Below are positions 8,901 to 16,434 of a stretch of DNA of 51,926 nt, one piece after another. How positions within the stretch are numbered: the first letter of the stretch is position 1; each line of letters starts with the position of its first letter. Both the position numbers and the translations under genes were made by a program. Under the pieces are notes generated by a model. That model was not told the DNA's origin. It saw only the letters and a list, made by a program, of their open reading frames with translations, and made no database searches. Where the stretch lies: contig NZ_VIDQ01000055.1 of the NCBI RefSeq assembly GCF_009760915.1, forward strand, positions 1 through 51,926, in the 5' to 3' direction. The stretch is from Azohydromonas aeria (GTDB lineage: Bacteria > Pseudomonadota > Gammaproteobacteria > Burkholderiales > Burkholderiaceae_C).

Positions 8901-11900
8901 GACGGCCGCCTCGACGTGGGCGAGACCTGGACCTACACCGCCAGCGAGACCGTGGCCGCCAACGCCACCGTGGTCAACAACGCCACCGTCACCGGCCGCG
9001 ACGTGCTGCTGGGACAGACCGTCACCGACAGCGACGCCGCCTGGGTCACCAGCGCCACCGCCTCGGCCACGACGCAGACGCTGGGCGACCGCGTCTGGCT
9101 CGATGCCAACGGCAACGGCCGGCAGGACGCGGGCGAGGCCGGCATCGCCGGCGTTACGGTGCAGCTCAAGAGCAGCACCGGCACCGTGCTGCAGACCACC
9201 ACCACCGACGCCAGCGGCAACTACAGCTTCAGCGTCGCCGCCGGCACCTACGTGGTGAGCATCGTCGCGCCCGCGGGCTACCAGGTCACGGCCAAGGACC
9301 AGGGCGGCAACGACGCCATCGACAGCGACTTCAACGCCGCGACCCAGTCCACCGACGCCGTCACCGTCACCGCCGGCGTGCAGAAGCTCACCGTGGACGC
9401 CGGCCTGTACCAGGCCGCCAGCCTGGGCGACCGCGTTTGGCTCGACGCCAACGGCAACGGCGTGCAGGACAGCGGCGAAGCGGGCGTCTCCGGCGTCAAG
9501 GTCACCCTCGTCGGCGCCACCGGCGCGGCGCTGCAGACGGCCACCACGGATGCCAGCGGCAACTACCTCTTCACCGCGCTGACGCCGGGCACCTACAGCG
9601 TCAGGTTCGACCTCTCCACGCTGCCCGCGGGCTACGTCGCCACCGCGCGTGACGCCGGCGGCAACGACGCCCTCGACAGCGATGCCGACGCCGCCACCGG
9701 CGCCACCGCGCAGGTCACGCTGGCCTCGGGCCAGGCCGAGCGCAGCCTGGACCTCGGCATCAAGGCCGGCAGCCTGGGCATCGACGTGGAGAAGCTCGTC
9801 CGCGGCGAATACACCACGCCGGGCAACGGCGGCGGCACCGAGGGCCTGTCGCCGGGCTTCTGGAAGACGCACAGCGTCTACGGCAGCGCCGGGCTGTCGG
9901 GCTGGCCCGAGACCGGGCTGTCGGCCGATGCCAGCTACGCGGCGCTCTTCGGCGTGCCGGCCGCCGGCACCGCCACGCTGTACCAGGCGCTGAGCACGGG
10001 CGGCGGCGGCATGGCGGCGCTGATGCGCCAGTCCGCCGCGGCGCTGCTCAACGCCGCGAACCCCTACGTGGACTACCTCTACACCCGTGAGCAGATCGTC
10101 TCGATGGTGCAGAAGGCCTTCGCCACGGGCGACTACGCCACGCCGGCCAACCTGTTCCAGGCGCAGAACAGCCTGGGTGCCGACCTGAGCACGCCGGCCA
10201 CGGGCGGCGCCAGCACCGTGATCACGGCCGACGTGGACGCCGACACCGCCGGCAGCGGCCCGGTCGTCCCGGTCGGCGGCAAGGCGGTCTACACCTACGT
10301 GGTGAAGAACACCGGCACGGTGGCGCTGTCCAACGTGACGCTGGGCGACGACCGCCTCAGCGGCATCACCTTCACCGGCGGCGACGCCAACGCCAACGGC
10401 CGCCTCGACGCGGGCGAGACCTGGACCTACCGGGCCAGCGAGACCGTCACCAGCGGCCTCACCTACGGCGGTACCGCCACCGTCACCGGCACCGACGCGA
10501 CCTCGGGCCAGAAGGTCAGCGACAGCGACGCGGCCTGGCTGTCCACGCCCGCGGCACCGTTGCAGTCCATCGGCGACCGCGTCTGGCTCGACGCCAACGC
10601 CAACGGCCTCCAGGACGCGGGCGAGGAGGGCCTGGCCGGCGTGACGGTGCAGCTGCGCAACACCGCCGGCACGGTGCTGCAGACGGCCGTGACCGACGCC
10701 AACGGCAACTACGCCTTCAACGTCGGCACGGGCAGCTACGTGGTGGGCATCGTCACGCCCACGGGCTGGCTGCTCAGCGGCAAGGACAAGGGCACCAACG
10801 ATGCCCTCGACAGCGACTTCGACCCCACCACCAAGGTCACGGCCGCCGTCACGGTGGCTTCGGGCCAGCACGTGCAGTCGGTGGACGCGGGCCTCTACCA
10901 GAGGGCCTTGCTCACCGACCGCGTCTGGTGCGACGCCAACGGCAACGGCCTGCAGGACAGCGGCGAGGCCGGCGTCAGCGGCGTCACGGTCCGGCTGCTC
11001 GACGCCACCGGCACCACGGTGCTGGCCACCACCACCACCGACACCGGCGGCAACTACAGCTTCGCCAACCTCACGCCCGGCAACTACCGCATCCAGGTCG
11101 TCAAGCCCAGCGGCTACCAGGCCTTCACCACGGCCCACGCGGGCAGCAACGAGGCGGTGGACTCCGACGTGGACGCTGCCGGCCTGGCGCAGGTGAGCCT
11201 GGCTTCGGGCAGCAACACCAACCTGGCGGACGCCGGCTTCGCGCCCAACCAGGTGTCGCTGACCTACAGCTTCGACGGCAGCTCCGCCACCAGCGGCAGC
11301 TACGGCAACAGCCGCAGCTGGACCGTGGGCGGCGTCACCGTCACGGCCACCGCCTGGAGCCGCGACGGCAACGGCACGTGGAGCAAGGCCTACCTGGGCG
11401 CCTTCAGCGGCGGCCTGGGCGTGACCGACAGCAGCGAGAGCGGTTCGGGCGTCACGCACACCATCGACAACGTCGGGCGCTACAACTTCGTCGTCTACCA
11501 GTTCTCGCAGAGCGTGGTGGTGGACAAGGCCTGGCTGGGCTACGTCTACAACGACAGCGACCTCGCGGCCTTCGTCGGCAACTCGGCCACGTCGCTGACC
11601 TCGCTGAGCGATTCGGCCCTGCTGGCCATGAGCTACGAGGCCAACGACACCACGTCCACGACCACGCGCTGGGCCGACCTGAACTCCGCGGGCGTGGCCG
11701 GCAACGTGCTCGTCATCGGCGCGAGCATCAGCGATTCCACCCCGGACGACTACTTCAAGGTCAGCCAGCTCACGGTGTCGGCGAAGTCCACCACCATCAC
11801 GCCCATTGCCATCGACCTCGACGGCGACGGCGTGATCCAGACGGTGGCGCGCGCCGATGCGACCGGCAGCTTCGACCTGACGGGCGACGGCCGCGCCATC

Positions 11901-12509
11901 GCCTCGGGCTGGATCGCCCCGGGCGACGCGCTGCTGGCGGTGGACGCCAACGGCAACGGCCGCATCGACGACATCCATGAGCTCTTCGGCGGCACGGCGC
12001 AGGGCGACGGCTTCAACAAGCTGGCGGCCTTCGACAGCAACGGCGACGGCCAGGTCGATGCGCAGGACGCGCGCTTCGGCGAGCTGCTGGTCTGGCGCGA
12101 CCTCGACGGCAACCACCAGAGCAGCGCCGACGAGCTGCAGACGCTGGCGCAGGCCGGCGTGCGCAGCCTGAACGTGTCGTACACGCTGCAACCCTTCTGG
12201 GACGCGCAGGGCAACCTGCACCTGGAAAGCAGCTCGGCCACCATGGCCGACGGCCGCCAGGCCCAGCTCACCGACGTGCACTTCGACACCGAGCTGGGCG
12301 CGGTGCCGGCGCTGTCGCAGGTGGTGGACGCCGGCGCGTCGCTGGACACGCTGCTCGGCGGCAGCGACACGGTTGCCGGCGCACCGGCGACGGCGGCGGC
12401 GGCGGCCGCCGCGCCCGCGGCCACGGCCATCGACGCCGGCTGCGCGGACGCCGCCGAGCTGCTGCGCCAGCTCGCGGCGCAGGCGCAACAGGTGGCCGCC
12501 GCAGCCTGA
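2376..12509 (+). CDS. Giant SdrD-B-repeat surface protein with N-terminal thioester-like domain, T1SS substrate
   Basis: About 3377 residues. Order: residues 1-183, thioester-domain-like segment (Cys46 in WCLN, Gln115 in IQGAVW); 184-305, first SdrD-B-like domain; 306-1967, seven A+B pairs of SdrD-B-like domains starting SLGDRVW or SLGDRLW with the D-x-N-x-NG-x-QD-x-GE calcium-type loop; 1968-2235, a GFWK module plus DUF11-like domain; 2236-2466, two B domains; 2467-2730, second GFWK/DUF11 module; 2731-2959, two B domains; 2960-3142, a domain resembling ectodomains of exosortase-sorted proteins; 3143-3300, Asp-rich Ca-binding region (ELFGG, then DSNGDGQVD) typical of RTX/T1SS adhesins; then an Ala-rich tail. 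There is no Sec signal and no PEP-CTERM, and T1SS genes follow directly, so export by them is inferred. I could find only three Cys (46, 2852, 3356). The ATG at 2376 was chosen over a GTG at 2343; neither has a clear ribosome site. Confidence 0.85.
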   Translation: MSTLNFSYSSFPGISAGNNPSYLDLLVTNNDTFSLTGSGTYYDAWCLNGAVSISPGDYRSVTIYSSYEVAAQQLSLPGLTLSATAAANLDNVNWLINYYSQNAASLPILTLTDIQGAVWKLMGTSNDGRLVQNAANINYYYNLALAHDGYVPDAGETIGVILTPTFANGNPAQPLFMQTQAAKLGNHVWHDLNANGIQDAGEQGIAGATVQLVRDRNGDGRISADEVLGTTLTDASGYYSFKGLTPGLQYQVQFTQPTGFDAASPRQIDNNANSGVNSDGALSSVVVLRPGETNNSIDAGFYKNASLGDRVWEDTNGDGRQDAGEAGITGVTVNLRNAAGTIVATTTTDAQGNYRFDGLKPGTYDVQFVTPTGFTVTRQDIGSDAADSDINATGITGQYTLVSGDAVTTVDAGFYRTASLGDRLWLDANANGQQDDGEQGIAGQTVTLIGGGADGVIGTGDDVTVATMVTDANGNYRFTGLTPGVQYQVVFTKPAGTVFTDRDIGADATDSDADTATGKSQVVTLASGEDNRTVDAGVYAPASLGDRVWEDSNGDGRQDTGEAGIAGVTVRLRDANGVVVATTTTDAQGNYRFDGLKPGTYDVQFVTPTGFTVTRQDIGSDAADSDINATGITGQYTLVSGDAVTTVDAGFYRTASLGDRLWLDANANGQQDDGEQGIAGQTVTLIGGGADGVIGTGDDVTVATMVTDANGNYRFTGLTPGVQYQVVFTKPAGTVFTDRDIGADATDSDADTATGKSQVVTLTSGEDNRTVDAGVYAPASLGDRVWEDSNGDGRQDTGEAGIAGVTVRLRDANGVVVATTTTDATGAYSFTNLKPGTYDVQFVTPDGFTVTRHDVGGNDAADSDAGSNGITGQYTLVSGDAVTTVDAGFYRGASLGDRLWLDANANGQQDAGEAGIAGQTVTLIGGGADGVIGTGDDVTVATMVTDANGNYRFTGLTPGVQYQVVFTKPADTVFTDRDIGADATDSDADTATGKSQVVTLTSGEDNRTVDAGVYTPASLGDRVWEDSNGNGQQDAGEAGIAGVTVNLRDTAGAVIATTTTDAQGNYRFDGLKPGTYDVQFVTPNGFTVTRQDVGGNDATDSDANTNGITGQYTLVSGDAVTTVDAGFYRTASLGDRLWLDANANGQQDVGEAGIAGQAVTLIGGGADGVIGTADDTTVATMVTDSNGNYRFTGLSPGVQYQVVFTRPAGTVFTGQDVGADATDSDADTATGKSQVVTLASGEDNRTVDAGVYAPASLGDRVWEDTNGNGRQDAGEAGIAGVTVNLRNAAGTIVATTTTDAQGNYRFDGLKPGTYDVQFVTPNGFTVTRQDIGSDAADSDAGSNGITGQYTLVSGDAVTTVDAGFYRTASLGDRLWLDANANGQQDVGEAGIAGQAVTLIGGGADGVIGTGDDVTVATMVTDANGNYRFTGLTPGVQYQVVFTKPAGTVFTDRDIGADATDSDADTATGKSQVVTLASGEDNRTVDAGVYAPASLGDRVWEDSNGDGRQDTGEAGIAGVTVNLRNAAGAIVATTTTDAQGNYRFDGLKPGTYDVQFVTPNGFTVTRQDIGSDAADSDANSNGITGQYTLVSGDAVTTVDAGFYRGASLGDRLWLDANANGQQDAGEAGIAGQTVTLIGGGADGVIGTGDDVTVATMVTDANGNYRFTGLTPGVQYQVVFTKPAGTVFTERDIGADATDSDADTATGKSPVVTLTSGEDNRTVDAGVYTPASLGDRVWEDTNGNGQQDAGEAGIAGVTVNLRNAAGTIVATTTTDAQGNYRFDGLKPGTYDVQFVTPNGFTVTRQDIVSDAADSDANSNGITGQYTLVSGDAVTTVDAGFYKAAALGDRLWLDANRNGVQDAGEQGVAGQAVTLIGGGADGVIGTADDVTVATMVTDANGNYRFTGLTPGVQYQVVFGKPANTVFTPRDAGGDDAADSDVDTATGKSQVVTLASGEDNRTLDAGVWAPTVGIDIEKLVHGEYTVQTAGGGTEGLTPGFWKNHSSYGPSPLAGWPETGLSPDASYEQIFGVDVPGAAPTLLQALGAGGGGVNALLRHSAAALLNASNPNIDYLYTREQVVSMVKAAFASGSYDGTKDLFAVQNEKEADLTTPASGGSVAVVTADVDADSAAEAPFIQAGGKAVYTYVVKNTGNAEIADVRVVDDRIATLKFVGGDTDGDGRLDVGETWTYTASETVAANATVVNNATVTGRDVLLGQTVTDSDAAWVTSATASATTQTLGDRVWLDANGNGRQDAGEAGIAGVTVQLKSSTGTVLQTTTTDASGNYSFSVAAGTYVVSIVAPAGYQVTAKDQGGNDAIDSDFNAATQSTDAVTVTAGVQKLTVDAGLYQAASLGDRVWLDANGNGVQDSGEAGVSGVKVTLVGATGAALQTATTDASGNYLFTALTPGTYSVRFDLSTLPAGYVATARDAGGNDALDSDADAATGATAQVTLASGQAERSLDLGIKAGSLGIDVEKLVRGEYTTPGNGGGTEGLSPGFWKTHSVYGSAGLSGWPETGLSADASYAALFGVPAAGTATLYQALSTGGGGMAALMRQSAAALLNAANPYVDYLYTREQIVSMVQKAFATGDYATPANLFQAQNSLGADLSTPATGGASTVITADVDADTAGSGPVVPVGGKAVYTYVVKNTGTVALSNVTLGDDRLSGITFTGGDANANGRLDAGETWTYRASETVTSGLTYGGTATVTGTDATSGQKVSDSDAAWLSTPAAPLQSIGDRVWLDANANGLQDAGEEGLAGVTVQLRNTAGTVLQTAVTDANGNYAFNVGTGSYVVGIVTPTGWLLSGKDKGTNDALDSDFDPTTKVTAAVTVASGQHVQSVDAGLYQRALLTDRVWCDANGNGLQDSGEAGVSGVTVRLLDATGTTVLATTTTDTGGNYSFANLTPGNYRIQVVKPSGYQAFTTAHAGSNEAVDSDVDAAGLAQVSLASGSNTNLADAGFAPNQVSLTYSFDGSSATSGSYGNSRSWTVGGVTVTATAWSRDGNGTWSKAYLGAFSGGLGVTDSSESGSGVTHTIDNVGRYNFVVYQFSQSVVVDKAWLGYVYNDSDLAAFVGNSATSLTSLSDSALLAMSYEANDTTSTTTRWADLNSAGVAGNVLVIGASISDSTPDDYFKVSQLTVSAKSTTITPIAIDLDGDGVIQTVARADATGSFDLTGDGRAIASGWIAPGDALLAVDANGNGRIDDIHELFGGTAQGDGFNKLAAFDSNGDGQVDAQDARFGELLVWRDLDGNHQSSADELQTLAQAGVRSLNVSYTLQPFWDAQGNLHLESSSATMADGRQAQLTDVHFDTELGAVPALSQVVDAGASLDTLLGGSDTVAGAPATAAAAAAAPAATAIDAGCADAAELLRQLAAQAQQVAAAA
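3291..8276 (+). repeat. Seven tandem 711/714-bp repeat units (A+B SdrD-B-like domain pairs)
   Basis: Equivalent points in the B domains fall at 3617, 4328, 5042, 5756, 6467, 7178 and 7889, spacings of 711, 714, 714, 711, 711 and 711 bp (237 or 238 residues). Units are nearly identical at DNA level: long stretches such as the VSGDAVTTVDAGFYR and IGGGADGVIGTGDD coding segments recur with few silent changes. The first B unit and the last B unit (starting ALGDRLW) diverge most. This implies recent duplication or ongoing gene conversion and likely copy-number variation between strains. Confidence 0.95.
8277..9080 (+). repeat. GFWK + DUF11-like module, copy 1 (inside giant protein)
   Basis: Begins VGIDIEKLVHGEYT, then GGGTEGLTPGFWKNH, a helical stretch with LLQALGAGGGGVNALLRHSA and YLYTREQVVSMVKAAF, and a beta domain KAVYTYVVKNTGNAEIADV ending in ETWTY and AAWV. 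Copy 2 at 9774-10565 has the same order. The first half recurs in bacterial SdrD-like proteins as I remember them, without a function I can name; the second half resembles DUF11-type surface beta domains. Confidence 0.75.
9774..10565 (+). repeat. GFWK + DUF11-like module, copy 2 (inside giant protein)
   Basis: Begins LGIDVEKLVRGEYT, followed by GGGTEGLSPGFWKTH, ALMRQSAAALLNAANP and YLYTREQIVSMVQKAF, then the DUF11-like part KAVYTYVVKNTGTVALSNV. It is clearly homologous to the copy at 8277-9080 but more diverged than the A/B pairs are from each other, so this duplication is older. Confidence 0.75.
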
Positions 12510-12589
12510 CCGGCCGGGTGAGCGGCGGTCCGGGCGGCGTCGGCGTCCCCGCCGCCGCCTGCTGGCGAACCTTGGCCGAACCGTGAACT

Positions 12590-12626
12590 TACCGGCCGGC
12601 GTGCATCTCCCGCAGGCCGGCCGGTA
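12590..12626. promoter_or_regulatory. Long GC hairpin between adhesin gene and T1SS genes
   Basis: TACCGGCCGGC (12590-12600) and its exact complement GCCGGCCGGTA (12616-12626) form an 11-bp stem with a 15-nt loop. No T-run follows. It could protect the 3' end of the adhesin mRNA or partly attenuate transcription into the export genes. Confidence 0.5.
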
Positions 12627-12687
12627 GTCCAATTCCGCCAGCAATCCTCAACCCGCCGCCGGCCGTTCGCGCCGGCGGCTCCATTCC

Positions 12688-14919
12688 ATGAACGAGTCCC
12701 TCGCGCAGCCGCCCGTGGCCGGCGCCCAAGACGGCGTGCCGCTGCACGAAGCCGTGGTGTTCCTGGCGCGCTTCTTCGGCACGCCGGTGGCGCTGGAGCG
12801 GCTGCGCCAGGCGCTGGTGCTTGCCGGCGGCGCGGCCGACCCGGCCGAGGCGCTGGCCACGCTGCTGCGCCAGGCCGGCCTGGCCGGCACGGCGCTGGAC
12901 ACGCGCCGCGCGCCGCCGCGCGCCACCGAACTGCCCGCGCTGCTGCTCGACGGCGAGCGCGCGCTGGTGGTGCTGGCGCTGCGCGAGGACGGCGGCTTCG
13001 AGGCGCACCTGCCCGGCGTCGAGGGCAGCCGCGTGATGGACGCCGCCACGCTCGCGCGCGAGTGGGGCGCGGCGCGCTGGACCGCCGTGCGCCCGCTGCT
13101 GCACTTCGACCAGCGCAGCCTGCTCTACACGCTGCCGCAGCCCGGGCGCTGGTTCTGGGACACCTTCAACCGCAACCGCTGGATGTTCGGCTGGGCGCTG
13201 CTGGGCACGCTGGCGCTGAACGTCTTCGGCGCGCTGCTGCCGTTCTATTCGATGGCGGTGTACGACCGCGTCATCCCGCACGGCGCGCTGGGCAGCCTGG
13301 GCGTGCTGACCTCCGCGGCGCTGCTGCTGGCGGGCTTCGAGTTCGTGATGAAGCTGCTGCGCAGCCACCTGCTGGAGTCGGCGGCGCGGCGCATCGACGT
13401 CGCGCTCTCCAGCCAGGTCTACGCGCAGGCGCTGCGCCTGCGCGCCGACGCGCGCCCGGCCTCCGGCGGCGTGCTGGCCAACACCGTGCGCGACTTCGAG
13501 GCGGTGCGCGACTTCTTCGCCACCGGCACGCTCACCGTGCTGGGCGACCTGCCGTTCATGCTGCTGTACCTGGGCGTGATCGCGCTGGTGGGCGGGCCGC
13601 TGGTGGCCGTGCCGCTGCTGTGCATTCCGCTGCTGCTGGGCATCGCCTGGGCCGCGCGGCGGCCGCTGGAGCGCAAGGTGGGCGAGTCGATGCAGGAGTC
13701 CAGCCAGCGCACGGCGCACCTGTTCGAGACCATGCACGCGCTGGACACCGTCAAGGCGCTGGGCGCCGAGGCCTGGGCGCGGCGCAAGTGGGAGGCGCTG
13801 ACGCAGGCCATCGCCCACAACAGCCTGCAGACGCGCGAGATCACCGCGCGCGTGAACTACCTCAGTGCCACGGTGCAGTCGCTGGCCGGCGTGGCGGTGG
13901 TGGGCATCGGCGCGTGGCTGGCTTCCGAGCAGGCGATGTCCATGGGCCAGATCATCGCCGTGGGCATGCTCGCCGGCCGCGCGCTGGCGCCGGCCAGCCA
14001 GATCGCCGCGCTGGTGCTGCGCTGGGAGCAGACGCGGCTGAGCTACGCCGCGCTCAACAAGATCATGGATGCGCCCACCGACGGCGCCGGCGCCAGCCTG
14101 GAAGCGCCGCCGCTGTCCGGCGCGGTCGAGTTCCGCGAGGTCAGCTTCGCCTATCCGGGGCAGCCGCAGGTGGTGGACAAGCTCAGCCTGCGCATTCGCG
14201 CCGGGGAGCGCGTGGGCGTCATCGGCCGCCTGGGCTCGGGCAAGAGCACGCTCTTGAAACTCATCCTCAACCAGTACGCGCCGGCGTCGGGCAGCGTGCT
14301 GGTGGACGACCTGGTGGTGACGCAGCTCGACCCGCTGTCGCTGCGCCGCCAGGTCGGCTACGTGCCGCAGGACGTGACGCTGTTCCACGGCACGCTGCGC
14401 GAGAACGTGGAGCTCGGCCGCGTGCAGGGCGACGACGCGGCGCTGCTGGCGGCGCTGCGCGCCTCGGGCCTGGACGAGATCGTGGCGCAGCTGCCCGAAG
14501 GCGTGGGCACGCCCGTGGGCGAGCGCGGCGAGCGGCTCTCCGGCGGCCAGCGCCAGGCCGTGGCCGTGGCGCGCGCGCTGCTGCACCGCCCGCGGCTGCT
14601 GCTGCTCGACGAGCCCAGCTCGATGGCCGACCCGGCCTCGGAGCAGAAGCTCATCCACCGGCTGCGCGCGCTGCCCGACACCACCATCGTGCTGGTCACG
14701 CACCGCATGGCGATGCTGGCGCTGGTGGACCGCCTCGTGGTGATGGAGCGCGGCCGCGTCGTGGCCGACGGCCCGCGCGACGAGGTGCTCAAGACGCTGT
14801 CGCAGCCGCCGGTGGCGGCGGCGCGCGGCGGTGCGGGCAGGGGCGCCGACAGCCCCGCCGCCGCGCCGGCCACGGTTGCGGCTGCAACCGCCACGGAAAC
14901 CGCGGGAGCGCCGGCATGA
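12688..14919 (+). CDS. Type I secretion ABC transporter (permease/ATPase, LapB/HlyB type)
   Basis: 743 residues. Residues 1-140 are a C39-peptidase-like domain without any catalytic Cys, as in HlyB/LapB transporters whose substrates are not leader-cleaved. Residues ~150-430 form the ABC transmembrane domain (for example WALLGTLALNVFGALLPFYS). Residues ~480-720 form the nucleotide-binding domain with Walker A GRLGSGKST (513-521), signature LSGGQRQ (617-623), Walker B LLLLDEPS (Asp641, Glu642) and the switch His672 in VTHR. It works in the inner membrane with the HlyD-type adaptor and TolC-type channel encoded next. It lies 178 bp after the giant protein, the likely substrate, and overlaps the adaptor gene by ATGA. 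Confidence 0.95.
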   Translation: MNESLAQPPVAGAQDGVPLHEAVVFLARFFGTPVALERLRQALVLAGGAADPAEALATLLRQAGLAGTALDTRRAPPRATELPALLLDGERALVVLALREDGGFEAHLPGVEGSRVMDAATLAREWGAARWTAVRPLLHFDQRSLLYTLPQPGRWFWDTFNRNRWMFGWALLGTLALNVFGALLPFYSMAVYDRVIPHGALGSLGVLTSAALLLAGFEFVMKLLRSHLLESAARRIDVALSSQVYAQALRLRADARPASGGVLANTVRDFEAVRDFFATGTLTVLGDLPFMLLYLGVIALVGGPLVAVPLLCIPLLLGIAWAARRPLERKVGESMQESSQRTAHLFETMHALDTVKALGAEAWARRKWEALTQAIAHNSLQTREITARVNYLSATVQSLAGVAVVGIGAWLASEQAMSMGQIIAVGMLAGRALAPASQIAALVLRWEQTRLSYAALNKIMDAPTDGAGASLEAPPLSGAVEFREVSFAYPGQPQVVDKLSLRIRAGERVGVIGRLGSGKSTLLKLILNQYAPASGSVLVDDLVVTQLDPLSLRRQVGYVPQDVTLFHGTLRENVELGRVQGDDAALLAALRASGLDEIVAQLPEGVGTPVGERGERLSGGQRQAVAVARALLHRPRLLLLDEPSSMADPASEQKLIHRLRALPDTTIVLVTHRMAMLALVDRLVVMERGRVVADGPRDEVLKTLSQPPVAAARGGAGRGADSPAAAPATVAAATATETAGAPA

Positions 14920-16220
14920 GCGCGATCGAGATGCGCAGCCTGCCGCACGACCCGGACCAGGGCGCGCGCCGCACGGTGGCGGCGATGGTGGGCGTGATGC
15001 TGCTGTTCGTGGTGGTGGCGCTGGGCTGGGCCGCGCTGGCGCAGCTCGACGTGGCGGTGCAGGCGCGCGGCAGCGTGGTGCCGCCGAGCCGGCTGCAGGA
15101 AGTCGCCAGCCTCGACGGCGGCCTGGTGCAGGAGATGCTCGTGCAGCCGGGCCAGCGCGTGCGCAAGGGCGAGCTGCTGGCGCGGCTGGACACGGCGCAG
15201 GCGCAGGCCAGCCTGGGCGAGAACCGGCAGCAGCGCCTGGCGGCCCTGGCCGGCCGGGCGCGCGCCGACGCGCTGCTGGCGGGCACGGCGCCGCGCTTCG
15301 AGGAGGCCTGGCGCCAGGAGGCGCCCGATCTGATCGACAAGGAGACCCAGCTCTGGCGCGACGCGCTGGCCGAGCAGCGCGCGGCGCTGGCCGCGGCGCG
15401 CGAGGGCATCCAGCGCCGCCGTGGCGAGCTGACCGAGGCGCAGGCGCGCATCGACGCGCTGCAGGGCACGCTGAAAGTGGCGCAGGAGGCGTTCCAGATC
15501 GAGGAGCGGCTCTGGCGCGAGGGCGCGGGCGCGCGCGCCGACTTCCTGGCGGCGCAGCAGCGCCTGCTGGCGCAGCAGGCCGAGCTCGACGGGCTGCAGC
15601 AGTCGCTGCCGCGGCTGCGCGCGCAGGTGACGGAGGCGCAGTCGCAGGCCGCCGAGGTCGAGTCGCGCACCCGCGCGCAGTGGGGCCAGCAGCGGAGCGA
15701 GTTCGAGAGCAAGGCCGCGGCGCTGGGCGCGGTGCAGGGCGGCCACGAGGACCGGCTGTCGCGGCGCGAGGTGCATGCGCCCATGGACGGCGTCGTCAAC
15801 CGCGTGCTGGTGCCCACGCTGGGCGGCGTGGCCGCGCCGGGCAAGCCGATCGTGGAGATCGTGCCCGACGAGGCGCAGCTGCTGATGGCGCTGCGCGTGA
15901 AGCCGGCGGACATCGGCTTCATCCGCGAAGGCCAGGAGGCCGACGTGCGCGTGCTGGCCTATGACACCGCCACCTACGGCCAGATGAAGGCGCGCGTCGT
16001 GCGCGTGGGCGCCGACGCCGTGGTGGACGACAAGGGCGAGGCGTACTTCGAGGTGCAGCTCGGCGCCGCGCGCGACCAGATCCGGCTGCACGGCAAGCCG
16101 CTGCCGGTGTCGCCGGGCATGCCCGTGGACGCCGGCGTGCTCACCGGCCAGCGCAGCGTGCTGCAGTACCTGATGAAGCCGGTGCTGCGCGGCATCCAGG
16201 GCGCGTTGCAGGAGCGGTGA
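14916..16220 (+). CDS. HlyD-family type I secretion membrane fusion protein
   Basis: 434 residues. A short cytoplasmic N-terminus is followed by one membrane segment (VAAMVGVMLLFVVVALGWAA, residues ~22-41), a barrel/lipoyl half-motif (LDGGLVQEMLVQPGQRVRKG), a long Ala/Gln/Glu-rich coiled coil (about 90-270), the second lipoyl half (VHAPMDGVVNRVLVPTLGGV) and a C-terminal beta domain. This is the standard adaptor bridging the ABC transporter and the outer membrane channel. The ATG overlaps the ABC transporter's stop codon (ATGA), so the two are translationally coupled. Confidence 0.95.
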   Translation: MSAIEMRSLPHDPDQGARRTVAAMVGVMLLFVVVALGWAALAQLDVAVQARGSVVPPSRLQEVASLDGGLVQEMLVQPGQRVRKGELLARLDTAQAQASLGENRQQRLAALAGRARADALLAGTAPRFEEAWRQEAPDLIDKETQLWRDALAEQRAALAAAREGIQRRRGELTEAQARIDALQGTLKVAQEAFQIEERLWREGAGARADFLAAQQRLLAQQAELDGLQQSLPRLRAQVTEAQSQAAEVESRTRAQWGQQRSEFESKAAALGAVQGGHEDRLSRREVHAPMDGVVNRVLVPTLGGVAAPGKPIVEIVPDEAQLLMALRVKPADIGFIREGQEADVRVLAYDTATYGQMKARVVRVGADAVVDDKGEAYFEVQLGAARDQIRLHGKPLPVSPGMPVDAGVLTGQRSVLQYLMKPVLRGIQGALQER

Positions 16221-16272
16221 GATGGCAAGCCGTTTCCTCACACCCTCAAGCTCCGCAGAGATTCGCGTTTCC

Positions 16273-16434
16273 GGCATCCCGTCAGCCACGACGTTTCGCA
16301 CCCCGATCCGTCATTCCGGCGAAAGCCGGAATCCACGCGCACCGTTGCGGTGGAATGGCCGGCGTTGGCACGTGCCTGCGCTGGCCGGCGAGGCATCGCG
16401 GCGTTCGTGGATTCCGGCTTTCGCCGGAATGACG
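16273..16434. repeat. Nested-palindrome (MITE/REP-like) element, copy 1, at the start of the TolC-type gene
   Basis: The core at 16309-16434 (126 bp) is bounded by perfect 28-bp inverted repeats (outer ends CGTCATTCCGGC and GCCGGAATGACG). Each arm folds by itself with stem ATTCCGGC and loop GAAA. An outer arm GGCATCCCGTCAGCCA (16273-16288) lies exactly 36 bp before the core, as in copy 2 at 27299-27496. The right outer arm is not clearly recognisable here. The internal ~70 bp align with the reverse complement of copy 2's interior. Confidence 0.85.

Noticed and set aside
2400..12644. A 3414-codon open frame antisense to the giant gene
   Set aside because: It mirrors the sense gene's GC-rich repeat structure, has low-complexity Ala/Val/Gly/Arg composition and no ribosome site or family features. 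The sense frame encodes recognisable domains.
16222..16428. Longer TolC-type protein starting at 16222
   Set aside because: It would place ~69 residues of translated repeat element before a clear signal peptide.
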